A stretch of DNA of 64,000 bases, taken from positions 26,882,120-26,946,119 of the forward strand of contig CM068373.1 of assembly GCA_034769895.1 (NCBI GenBank), in the 5' to 3' direction. Below are positions 1 to 9,376 of the stretch, piece after piece (the stretch's first letter is position 1; each line of letters opens with the position of its first letter). Position numbers and translations under genes: made by a program. The notes below the pieces were generated by a model, which saw only the letters and a list, made by a program, of their open reading frames with translations, ran no database searches and was not told the origin of the DNA. The DNA is from Magicicada septendecula. Its lineage: Eukaryota; Arthropoda; Insecta; Hemiptera; Cicadidae.

Positions 1-1130
1 TGACATTACTTCTTCAGATGCCAAACTCGAAGGAAGGCAAAAGACGGAACAGGAAAATATTTGCGTTTTCATGCAAAATATGTCTCACTAAAGAACCTTC
101 GAGAGCCATTTTTATACCGCTTAAAAGCCCTAAAATACATATAAACATCATTAACAGGGTGTTTCACCATAAAACGAAATCTTGACGCAATTCAACTACA
201 GTTACAGGAGGTTCCAGTCATAAGCAATTTTTGAAACTCAAATATATCAATATTATTTCTGCATTAAATTAAATTTGTGGGTTTGATTTTCTTCCAGACT
301 CGTAAACAATTAATAAGTCAACAGAATTATGCACATAAAGTATACTTTTGACTTTAGTTTTTAGAAGTTAGATAAAGTAATATAAAATAATGTTAACACA
401 ACTTCTGTTACAATCCAATTTATCGTTGTTCTTGAACGCCTAATTTAACCCTACATTTATTTCCAGTAAAACAACTAACTTTCTATCGAATTTGATACTC
501 ACATGTTAAGCTGACGTGTCCAAATATTTAAACCGAAACATTTTTAACTTATACCTGTGGATTTGTCTGTATAAGCGACTTGTGGATACTTTTGTATACC
601 TAGGAAGGGAGATCACATGGACGAAATGTTTCTGTATAAGATATGAAGCTCCCAAAGCGACGAAACTTCACCATTTTAAAGTGATAAGACGAAAGCTTCG
701 ATTGTATTCAATAATAAGCACACATTATATTTGAATTATAGAGTTGTATTAATCATAATAAACTAAAGGCTCATAAACTCTTGTATATATAACAAAATTC
801 TGTTTAAAGGTGAAAAGCTATTACCTAGTACGAAAACTGACCTGTTGAAAGTGTTTAATGTAATGACAAATAAATTAGTAAATACAGTTTTCTAATTTCT
901 GAAAGAACAAGAATTTGATTTGGAATATATGTTGATATAGATATGTATAGCGAGAAAAATATATTTATGTAGCCGCAGACATGGTATTGCCTTACATTAA
1001 TGTTTTAATGTTTATAACGCACTGGCTAAATTAAAGGCACATCACAAACTTTGTTGTAGTTGAGTGGGTGACCCGTGAAGGAAATGAAGACTGTTTGCCG
1101 AGCTGGCGGAAACTTAATGAGGACTGTTAC
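1..1130. other. AT-rich stretch with no recognised gene
   Basis: Both strands were read. Only short ORFs are present, with no recognisable domain, RNA or repeat structure. The short ORF at 516-734 has no family resemblance I can identify and looks like chance. Confidence 0.6.
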
Positions 1131-1338
1131 TGAGGAGTAGTGAGTTGCCTAAACTAATTAAGAAACTTAAATTATGTTACTTTCTCTTTTGACATATATG
1201 CCTGCTGACACATATTATACCAATAAAACTATACTGAGGAGTAGTGAGTTGCCTAAACTAAATAAGAAACTTAAATTATGTTACTTCCTCTTTTGACATA
1301 TCTGACTGCTGACACATATTATACCAATAAACCTATTA
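1131..1338. repeat. Two-copy tandem duplication, 104-bp unit
   Basis: The unit beginning TGAGGAGTAGTGAGTTGCC at 1131 recurs at 1235 with only a few substitutions, giving two adjacent copies of 104 bp. It contains no ORF and is probably a local duplication of non-coding DNA. Confidence 0.85.
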
Positions 1339-2128
1339 CATCTACTTTGCAGAGCAGAGTACCAACGTTAAATGATACCAGCAAGCAATCATTACAATAA
1401 CATATTTGAACTAGTGGTTGGCCGATATACCTATAACAGGTATCCTGCAACGATTATTTTTGTGGAACGGATATAACAGTGACTGAAAATCTGAAATACC
1501 TGTTGCGATTCAACGATAACGGAAAAGTTGAAATACCTGTTCCGTTTACTCGTGGACTCGCGGTTCCAAGTCGCGGGACATCCTTACGTAACTAACGAAT
1601 AAACGAGTACTACGGGTATTACGAGTACACGAGTACGAAGTCACTTTTTGGTGCTGCATACTTCATTCTGCGCATGTGCCGATTGCCATACAAGTACGAA
1701 ACGAATCAAAACAACCAGGTTCAAAATATCTCTATGCCAAAGAGACGAAGCTATTTTTAATACATGAAAAAAAGTCATACTGATTTTACATTTATTCTCC
1801 TGTGTTATGCAGATGTTTAATAACATATTATATATCATACTAGTCACCAACTTAGTAAATTATGAAAAAGCGAATTAATCTACAGAGTGGCTGACAGGCC
1901 ATATAGTACTTTTTGTTAATGTGATTTCGGAGATGATTTTAACTTCACTGCACATCTAACGTAAAGTTTTTTGACATTCGTTGTTGTGCTATTACGTACA
2001 CTCTAAATTTCATTGTCCGAGTTTTGCAACTGATTTTTCTAACAAAAAAGAAATCGAAAATTAATCATTATATCTATTTCACGGGAACGTTTACGGAGAA
2101 TGGGAGGGCAACATGCCATAAGGGCAGC
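1339..2128. other. No recognised feature
   Basis: The stretch at 1430-1620 repeats short motifs around ATACCTGTT, as if it were an old inverted repeat, but no ends can be defined. Nothing coding was recognised. Confidence 0.5.
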
Positions 2129-2210
2129 ACTGAGGTTGGGCCCCTGCCCGTTTGACGCAGAGGGAGGTCCGATTTCTCTAGACATCAAACGGGCATGGCC
2201 CAACCTCAGT
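2129..2210. repeat. GC-rich foldback (hairpin) with 26-27-bp arms
   Basis: The left arm at 2129-2155 starts ACTGAGGTTGGGCC. The right arm at 2185-2210 is its reverse complement except for one mismatch and a one-base indel. The spacer is about 29 bp. This could be a relic of a foldback MITE or a structured RNA. Its GC content is far above that of its surroundings. Confidence 0.7.
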
Positions 2211-2809
2211 ATTATATCTATGTCAATTTGTTTACTCCTAGTGTAAACTCTTGAATTAGTATTCCCTAAGGGAGATATGCCTATAAATTCTCTTGTTCCT
2301 TATTTTCTTTTAAACAGTAACAGCGCAATAAAGTCAGTGTAAAGTGACACTGTTAATAGTTTTAGTTTCAAATTATTTCATATAACCAATTATATAATTC
2401 AAGTGTATGTATGTATATAATAACAGGTATTTGTACGTGTTATTTTCTTGTAACGTTTTCGTTCCAACCTGTTATCTTCAAATACAAGTTTAGCATACCT
2501 CTATTTGGACCAAATGTCATCGACGACGCTGTGTGAAGCAGCGTCTGAATTTCTGAATCGTTCAGTGTGTTCTCGAGACCAAACACCGGTCAGTCACTGC
2601 CTCAGTTTGCATACAGATATACGTTAAGGACTTTAACGGAGTTGTATAACTCAGCGTTGTATGAGCTATACAGGTGCGGAACAGACGTGGTTTGTACGTA
2701 ATTTCCCAAAGTTTGTTAAGACGTGAAATTACTAGTGATTACTCAAGTAATTGTCTTCGCAATAAGAATTAACATTCATCAACGTTACGACTAATCCGTA
2801 AGGAAGATT
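2211..2809. other. No recognised feature
   Basis: AT-rich sequence with an AATAAA near 2328 and a small hairpin near 2527. No coding frame or known repeat was recognised. Confidence 0.5.
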
Positions 2810-3700
2810 ATTATTATTTTTTTTTTAGCAGGGATCCTGCAGTCTATGCCGCATCCCGCATTTCGATCTCCATTTCTCCCTATCCTTACAGTAATCATCA
2901 CCTTCTCCTGTTTTGCGGTGTGTGAGTCAATACTTTCTTTGGCCACCACTTCTCCTCCATCCTAATTACGTGATCATACCATATCAACTGTCTGGATTCT
3001 ATTATTCCTGCTGTTGTAAATACGTGCCATGTTTTTCTTCTTATATCTTCGTTTCTAACGTGTTGCATTCTAGAAATATTATACGCTCTTCTTAAGAAGA
3101 CCATTTCCACAGTTTCTGTCATCTTTTTCTCTTTATCTGAAAGTTGCCAGTATTTGCAGCCGTAAGTTAAAATGGGGTTTACAATAGTTGTGTAGATTGT
3201 CAGTTTAGTTTGAAGTTTCATTTTTTCGACCAAAATAACGAGTTTAGCAAATGAATACCTTTTTTTCCCAGTTTCATCCTATGTTTTATGTCATTTTTGT
3301 TGTTTCATTTTCTGAAATAATGCTTCCCAAAAATATATGAATTCGCTACACTTTCCGATTCTATGGATTTGCAGATCTGGGTCTTCTTGTTGCATGTCTC
3401 CTATTTTCAGATATTGTGTTTTAGTAGTGTTTATGTTTAGACCCTATTTCTCGTATTACTCTTCAATTTTCTAAACATATAGTCTGTGTCGTCTTCGTCA
3501 CACGCTATACTTACCTGATCGTCGAAAAATAGGAGAGTTGGTAAGCACTGCTCATCCATTTGAATTGCCATTCCTGATGTTTTTCTTCTCCAGTTACTGG
3601 TGGCTTCTTGGATATATATTTTAAACAGGGTAGGTGACAAGCTGCGCCCTTGCTTAAGCACTTTTTTTGGTAGGAAACTATTGATTATGTAATACAAAAG
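2810..3700 (-). mobile_element. Non-LTR retrotransposon, 3' part of reverse transcriptase (RTE-like), decayed
   Basis: Read on the minus strand, 3697-3437 encodes a reverse-transcriptase palm segment: QGRSLSPTLFKIYI (the usual QGC motif is changed) followed by LLFFDDQVSIA, a damaged FADD catalytic box. The frame resumes at 3233-2898 with the C-terminal thumb region (YTTIVNPILTYGCKYWQL, then LRRAYNISRMQHVRNEDIR) typical of insect RTE-like elements. It runs to a stop near 2830, followed by an A-rich tail that marks the 3' end of the element. The copy is 5'-truncated and frameshifted. It belongs to the same broad group as the copy at 62.8-64.0 kb. The clade name is an inference. Confidence 0.8.
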
Positions 3701-3871
3701 CAGTATTTGAAGCTAACGACAACATACGTTAGGGTACACCTGGACCAGAATGCGGGTCAGATCACCATCTAGTCGTGGCCAACATAATAGTAAATTATAG
3801 GAAGCTTATAAAATCTTTTACATTTTTTCGTCTTTACTGTTTTACAAATTGTTTACTGTTAACGTTTTATT

Positions 3872-4101
3872 AGATCTACCGGAAACCAACCACCACAGAT
3901 GTCACGATAAATGCTGAATCGCATCACCCCTTCTTTCAAAAAATGCTAACATATAACAGTCTACTACACAGATTACTCTCCATACCGTTAGAAGACAGAG
4001 ATTTTCATGAAGAACTCAAAACGATCAGGTATATAGCTAAAGCTAATGGTTATAAAAGCTCATTTGTTAACAGTTTAACCAAGAAACGCCGAAAAAAGTA
4101 A
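3872..4101 (+). mobile_element. Penelope-like element family H: reverse-transcriptase thumb fragment
   Basis: The plus-strand frame reads YRKPTTTDVTINAESHHPFF, then IPLEDRDFHEELKTIRYIAKANGY, and ends KKRRKK before a stop. The YRKPT.TD..I...S.HP block followed by A...ANGY is the conserved C-terminal part of PLE reverse transcriptases. The same element appears to resume at about 6034, because PLE A (4150-6021) sits between two copies of a 12-bp direct repeat. The GIY-YIG endonuclease half and a hammerhead follow to 6975. Confidence 0.8.
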
Positions 4102-4190
4102 AACAATAACAACAACAAATTACAAAATAATAGAACTAAGATTTTATTTCAATCACAATGATCACAGTTGCACACCACTATATAAAAATT

Positions 4191-4238
4191 ATCCCAATTA
4201 GCGCTTTCAAGCTTCACAGCCCATCGTCAGATTGGAAT
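4191..4238 (-). ncRNA. Hammerhead ribozyme, PLE family A, left arm
   Basis: On the minus strand: stem I ATTCCAAT/ATTGGGAT (8 bp, one G-U), core CTGACGA, stem II GGGCT-GTGA-AGCTT with a GNRA-type loop, then GAAA. Stem III is the self-complementary AGCGCT, and the predicted cleavage is after the A that follows it. All invariant core positions are present. Type I hammerheads in PLE repeats are established; activity of this copy is inferred. Confidence 0.85.
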
Positions 4239-4528
4239 AGACAGGAAATAAGTGAAAACAACCCATTCACCCCTCTCCCCCACCCTGCTCACACACAACA
4301 AGCTATAATATAAATGACCCTTCCCCACCCCCTAAACCCTGTTCCACCATCTGTAGAGTTACATATTTTTTCTAGCAAATTCCTTGTGTGTGTGTGTGTG
4401 TGTGCGCATCCTTTTAAACTACCCACTTCCTCTCCACACACGTGGGTTAGTCATACACCCTTATTTTAAAACATCCAATTAGTACTATGCAAAATAATTC
4501 TTAATCGTATCTATCTGTCCTCTATCAT

Positions 4529-5290
4529 TTACTTCTTAGTCATGTTATAAAATATTTCTTCATTATCAAATATAATTTTAATATTAATTAAATTGTCTAA
4601 CCCTTTTTCTCTTTCTTTCAATATTTCTAACTCCTCTCTAAGCTTCCTTTCAACTGTGTTATTCACTACTTTTACAATTTCGTATTCTTGCAAAGGATTA
4701 ACGAACTTATGGTTGTCTTCTATGAAATGTCTTGCATATAACGAATTGGTTGTTCTATTACCTTCTCCACGTTTGTGGTCAGACAACCTGCATACGAATT
4801 TTCGTCCTGTCTCTCCTAGGTACACCTTGTTGCAGTCTTTACATTTTAATTTATAAATTCCGCTTTTCTGTAATACTGGAATGTTTTCTATATTCTTATT
4901 CCTTATCTTATCAAATACCGTTTCACATTTTTTAATAGCTATATCTACTCCATACTTATTAAAACATTTTATAATTTTTCTAGTATGTGAACCTATGTAT
5001 GTCAATGACCCTGCATAATTCTTTTGTTCTGGTTCTATTTTATCTTTTTGTATGTTAACCCTTTTCATAAATTTATCCACTATGTTGGTGTTATAATTAT
5101 TATTCCTTACAATTCCCTTTATCGTTCTTAACTCCCTATCTTTTGATTCGGTCTCTTTTAAACACTTCTGAGCTCTGTAACGAAATGAATTGATTGCCGC
5201 CATTTTATATCTATATGGGTGGTAAGACTCTCTTGGTATAATTATATCAGAATACGACTCTTTCCTAAATATCCCAAACTGTAGTATGTA
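4529..5290 (-). pseudogene. PLE A reverse-transcriptase C-terminus plus GIY-YIG endonuclease
   Basis: The minus-strand frame holds the end of the RT thumb (PRESYHPYRYKMAAINSFRY), a lysine-rich linker, and a GIY-YIG nuclease with the PLE-type CxxC insertion: GIYKLKCKDCNKVYLGETGR. The conserved Arg is followed by DH and later RHFIEDNHKF. The frame is open to a stop at 4529. PLE endonucleases nick the target and act with the RT in target-primed reverse transcription. The 5' part of the RT is absent, so this is a 3' fragment. The open frame continues to 5365 only because it reads into the inverted right arm; that N-terminal extension is not native. Confidence 0.85.
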
Positions 5291-5317
5291 ATTCCTAAAT
5301 ATCCCAAACTGTAAATC

Positions 5318-5568
5318 TCCACAAACGTGGAGAAGGTAATAGAACAACCAATTCGTTACATGCAAGACATTTCATAGAACACAACCATAAGTTCGTTAAT
5401 CCTTTGGAAGAATACGAAATTGTAAAAGTAGTGAATAACACAGTTGAAAGGAAGCTTAGAGAGGAGTTAGAAATATTGAAAGAAAGAGAAAAAGGGTTAG
5501 ACAATTTAATAAATATTAAAATTAAATTTGATAATGAAGAAATATTTTCTAACATGACTAAGAAGTAA
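5318..5568 (+). pseudogene. Inverted second copy of the PLE A endonuclease C-terminus
   Basis: The plus-strand translation matches the C-terminal ~80 residues of the minus-strand nuclease (for example NNTVERKLREELEILK) and ends with the same TKK-stop. It begins mid-domain at the inversion junction, so it cannot encode a nuclease alone. It forms the right arm of the head-to-head structure. Confidence 0.85.
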
Positions 5569-5692
5569 ATGATAGAGGACAGATAGATAAGATTAAGAAT
5601 TATTTTGCATAGTACTAATTGGATGTTTTAAAATAAGGGTGTATGACTGACCCACGTGTGTGGAGAGGAAGAGGGTAGTTTAAAAGGATGCA

Positions 5693-5695
<3 letters not shown>

Positions 5696-5745
<50 letters not shown>
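5696..5745. repeat. (CA)25 microsatellite
   Basis: Uninterrupted CA dinucleotides inside the PLE A right arm. The left arm has a shorter TG run at the equivalent place. Confidence 0.95.
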
Positions 5746-5747
<2 letters not shown>

Positions 5748-5900
5748 AAACACAAGGAATTTGCTAGAAAAAATATGTAACTCTACAGATGGTGGGACAG
5801 GGTTTAGGGGGTGGGGAAGGGTCATTTATATTATAGCTTGTTGTGTGTGAGCAGGGTGGGGGAGAGGGGTGAAGGGGTTGTTTTCACTTATTTCCTGTCT

Positions 5901-5948
5901 ATTCCAATCTGACGATGGGCTGTGAAGCTTGAAAACGCTAATTGGGAT
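5901..5948 (+). ncRNA. Hammerhead ribozyme, PLE family A, right arm (stem III weakened)
   Basis: Stem I ATTCCAAT/ATTGGGAT, core CTGACGA, stem II GGGCT-GTGA-AGCTT, GAAA. Stem III reads AACGCT where the partner copies have AGCGCT, a single G-to-A change that breaks the palindrome. Otherwise it matches the left-arm copy. Confidence 0.8.
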
Positions 5949-6033
5949 AATTTTTATATAGTGGTGTGCAACTGTGATCATTCTGATTGTGATTTCAACC
6001 ACTAACACAAATTTCTTCATTAAGATTTTATTT

Positions 6034-6840
6034 ATTTATTTATATATATCATCAGACTACCGTAATAACCTACCAAAAATGTTAAATAGTAGATATACAT
6101 TTAACGAGATAAACATTAAAATGGCATTCCGCACTAATAACAATGTTAGTAAGATACTCCGAACTAAACCATCGAAATCAGCTGATGACAAGACAGCCGT
6201 TTACAAAATTACAGGCAATTGACTGCGATAGTTTCTACATTAGTCAGACTGGTAGATCATTTATAAAACGCTTTAAAGAACATCCACCTAAAAAGACATT
6301 AACAAAACGAAGTTCATTTGATGGACAGTAATCATAATTTTACTGATTTCAAGACTAACTTTCAAATCCTTCATATATGTAAAAAAGGCAGATATATGAG
6401 TGCTGTCGACAAAAGTTCAAAATATATAATAATAGTAATGGCTTCCATGGGTACCACCGAAACAGATTAGAAGTCAGGCAGGGTAGGCTGCCATATGCGA
6501 GCCGTACGGCATTCAAGGAAGGCAGTGTGGCCACCACTACGCTTCAGCCGCACATTATTATCCCCAGAATGTTATCCCAGGTACTCATTTTCAACAGGAT
6601 GAGTCGACCTGCGGCTGGAAAACGCACCTTGATTTTATGCTGCGGGCCCGGGAATCGAACCCGAGATCTCTAGATTAGTAGCCGGGTATAAAGCTAATAA
6701 GGTCAGAATATTAAAGGCGTTTAGAAATAAAAACACCATAGAAGTCCTGCTAAACGAAGAGCTGAACTTTCAGTCCCATTCTCTATACGACACAGCGATG
6801 AGATTACAAGACGAGGCCCGTAGTGCATCCGTGTAGGGCG
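6034..6840 (+). pseudogene. PLE family H GIY-YIG endonuclease and C-terminus, interrupted by a SINE
   Basis: The plus strand reads through NNNVSKILRTKPSKSADDKT, then AVYKITGN and, after one frameshift, CDSFYISQTGRSFIKRFKEH. This is the GIY-YIG core (VYKI...FYI.QTGR) without the CxxC insertion of family A. It continues through HNFTDFKTNFQILHICKKGRY to about 6424, is broken by the SINE at 6425-6692, and resumes with KANKVRILKAFRNKNTIEVL and LNFQSHSLYDTAMRL before a stop near 6833. A hammerhead follows. It is the downstream half of the PLE whose RT fragment lies at 3872-4101. Confidence 0.8.
6425..6695 (-). mobile_element. tRNA-derived SINE
   Basis: On the minus strand a pol III B-box-like GGTTCGATTCCCGGG lies near the 5' end. 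An unrelated body follows, including GGCTCGCATATGGCAGCC and GGTGGTACCCATGGAAGCC, with an ATT-rich tail. The 3' part recurs on the plus strand at 28464-28560. It sits inside the PLE H coding region, so it inserted after that element. Confidence 0.75.
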
Positions 6841-6937
6841 TGTGTTCCGTGTTCATATATTTTATATTTATAAACGACAGTTATGTAAATTATACGTAAT
6901 TTGTTTTAATTATCTAACGAACTTTACTGAGGGACTG

Positions 6938-6975
6938 CACCTGAAGATGGGACATACGTCCAGAAACGCGTAGTG
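6938..6975 (+). ncRNA. Hammerhead ribozyme, PLE family H
   Basis: Stem I CAC/GTG (3 bp), core CTGAAGA, stem II GGAC-ATAC-GTCC, GAAA. Stem III is the perfect palindrome ACGCGT and H17 is A. It lies about 100 bp past the stop of the PLE H endonuclease, where pLTR hammerheads are expected. The short stem I lowers certainty about activity. Confidence 0.75.
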
Positions 6976-9322
6976 AAATATAAAAAAGAAAAAGCCACTA
7001 GACGGATAAAAAAGGCAAATTTTATTCTGTTCATATACATGTAAGTGGCTTGGATACTAAAAACGTGAATTTATAATAAGAATTACGTTTACTAAAACAT
7101 TTTGTCTGAAAAATTTGTTAAAATACTTCTAGTACTAATATAAAAACCTGCTCAACAATATTACTTGAAATTTTGAGTTACTATTATAACGTGTCGGTTA
7201 CGTTATAACCTAGGGAACCCGTGATAATTGACTCTGGCCAATTATACAGGCTGCCTTCGTTGTAACAAACTGAAAATTAATAAATCACTATCAATAATTA
7301 TAAGTACTCTAATAAAAGGAAACTGGGGAGGGAAGTCTGCTGATTTATGCACTCAATTTAGTATGTAACAAAGATGACATCTCTTTATTTATGTATGATT
7401 GATAATACATTACAAATAAAATTGTTAGCTTACACTGAAATTGTAAGGGGGTTTTCTGTATTAAAAATGATAATACAGATAGTGTATTTACCTCGGATCC
7501 GAGTCTCTTTAAACTAGTTTGGAATTTTCAAATTTACTCTACTTCTTTAGTCAATTACATTATTACTTAAAATACCATTTGAAGAATGGTTTCATTTAGT
7601 TGTGCGATGTTCCAAAGCTACATCACCTTGTGAGTTATATTACAAAGTATGATTTCTGAAATTTCTTGTTACAACATTGTTATTCTTAACGCTTAGAGAT
7701 TGTCATTTAAAGTCTTTTTCATTTGAAGTTACTTATATTTAAAAGATACATTATTCACGGAAGACGAGCTTCCGCGTCACCTCTAGTTAATCGTTTCAGT
7801 CCATGTCCTGCCGCCTGATTCTTCTGTACTCTCTTAATAGTGGGTCGTCATCGTGGTAGTCTTTCCGGTGGAGGTCCTCGGAGTCAACTAATGATGAAGT
7901 GGATGTTACGGTGTCATCTAGAATGAAGTCGTCCTGTTTCTCAGTGGTAGTGTAAATGCAGTTGAGGTCTTTGTCTTCACTTTTCACAGTTATTCCCATC
8001 ATATTTGTAATAGCACAGTAGTATTTGAGTTTATATATTCGTTACACATTATGACGGAACCCTAAAACAACTTGAAATATATTTTTAATAGGAGATGTCA
8101 CCTTACACACTTATTTTATTCTTTCACATCTTTGTGTTAAAACACACTACATTTTAGTTACATAGATATCCACACTGTTAGTTGAAGCTAATAACAAAAT
8201 AAAAAAAACATTTTGTGCAGCCCTCCGCTTGGAGCTGTTTACAGATTGAACTCGCATCTCAAGTCCTACATTGTTACAACAGGAAAATTGTAACGACGCG
8301 GAGTGAATACTCCGCCATAACATAGTTCCAACTTTTAATTAGTAAATACAGTCTTACAGTTCGACATAATAAACAATCAAGACTTTGCTTGTCTACAGAA
8401 TTTATTACAACTACTACTAGTGACTTTGAATTATTTATTATTTACATTATAGTTTACAGGTATTTTTATTTAATACCGGGTCGGTATGCAAGTTGGATCC
8501 GGTAAACACAGGTCATAGCATGATAATTTAATAAAGGGTTAACAGTTTTTTTTTTTAACTCTTGCTTTCTCAGTTTTAGTTAATTATTTTAGTTAAATTC
8601 CCTTTTTAATTCTCATTACTATTATGAGTTAGTTCAGGGGTATTCTTCGGTTTAATAGTGCGATTTAATGGTTTTCACTAACTTTCCATTTTATATCTTT
8701 ATTATTAATTTTTGTTTGTTTGTCAATTTAAATCGTCATAATATTGAACGAAAAAAATTCAATTAATTTCAAAGAGTAACATCATTGACATATCCTATTT
8801 CAAAACATTGAAGATGACTACTACTGGACAATCTTGAAGTAACCAATCAACCTGAAGTAATCATTTTCTGTGTACATAACGTTCACCGTGCTTATTTAAA
8901 AGTTTCACAAACCTTTGACAACACTAGTTTTGAAACCAATGCTCGCCATGAAGAATTCACTTCATAATTTCTGTTCTGTGGAATAATGTTTACTTTCAGT
9001 TGGTTAAACCATTGACAGCAAGTAATTTGCTAGTTTGCTTTTTATTTCAAATCTAAATAAGTTCCGTAAGTTTAGCCAACTGAGGGCAATGTAAACGTTG
9101 ATTTTCCCTACGTAATGCTAGTTACTACTCCCAGTATAAAATATCGGTATGGAGAACCATACATGACTTCCATGTTCTAAGATTTATATTTAAAATCATT
9201 TTCGGAATGAAATATTTCCATAGAAACTATTTCTTTCTACTTCTTTCTTCGATTTAACTACAGTACTGTGGTGACTAACGCATACCACCTCACGTTAGAG
9301 CACTCGATTTTCATTGATGATT
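6976..9322. other. AT-rich stretch without a recognised element
   Basis: No recognisable domain or repeat family apart from the short ORF listed at 7796-8002. Several T-rich runs are present. Confidence 0.5.
7796..8002 (-). CDS. Unrecognised 68-codon acidic ORF (possible exon or chance)
   Basis: Minus-strand ORF starting MMGITVKSEDKDLN and ending YRRIRRQDMD-stop. It is rich in Asp/Glu and Ser/Thr and has no domain I recognise. Its local GC content is higher than the flanks, which is the main reason to list it. No convincing splice acceptor lies just upstream. It may be a chance ORF. Confidence 0.2.
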   Translation of the reverse strand: MMGITVKSEDKDLNCIYTTTEKQDDFILDDTVTSTSSLVDSEDLHRKDYHDDDPLLREYRRIRRQDMD

Positions 9323-9376
9323 ACAGTCGAAACGTCTGGTATTGCATAAAATATTGGACCATGGCCAAACAGCCCG
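9323..9376 (+). mobile_element. Degenerate PLE family-B-like pLTR fragment
   Basis: The segment contains GTCGAAACGTCTGGT and then GGACCATGGCCAAACAGCCC. It resembles the hammerhead 3' half and downstream sequence of the family B pLTR at 22691-22740. The upstream TTGATGA lacks a proper stem II. It is a relic only. Confidence 0.55.

Larger units (their letters stand above)
4150..6021 (-). mobile_element. Penelope-like element family A, divergent head-to-head copy
   Basis: The left arm (about 4150-4779, minus) and right arm (5318 to about 5995, plus) are long inverted repeats of the PLE 3' half and its pseudo-LTR. Between them, 4780-5317 is single-copy reverse-transcriptase/endonuclease sequence on the minus strand. 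Arm lengths differ mainly because a (TG)n run near 4385 has expanded to (CA)25 at 5696-5745. Each arm ends with a hammerhead motif pointing outward. This matches the inverted, partly tandem copies known for PLEs. Confidence 0.85.
4138..6033. repeat. 12-bp target-site duplication flanking PLE A
   Basis: AAGATTTTATTT occurs at 4138-4149 and again at 6022-6033. The two copies bracket the whole inverted PLE A structure. On both outer sides lie parts of one plus-strand PLE (H), as expected for a target-site duplication of a nested insertion. Confidence 0.75.

Noticed and set aside
4529..5365. 278-codon ORF as a full native protein
   Set aside because: Its first ~25-30 residues come from reading across the inversion junction into the opposite arm.
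5628..5825. Cys-Val repeat ORF
   Set aside because: Translation of the (CA)25 microsatellite within a PLE arm.
6640..6690. tRNA gene on the minus strand
   Set aside because: The B-box-like sequence is present, but the rest cannot fold into a cloverleaf and continues into a SINE body.
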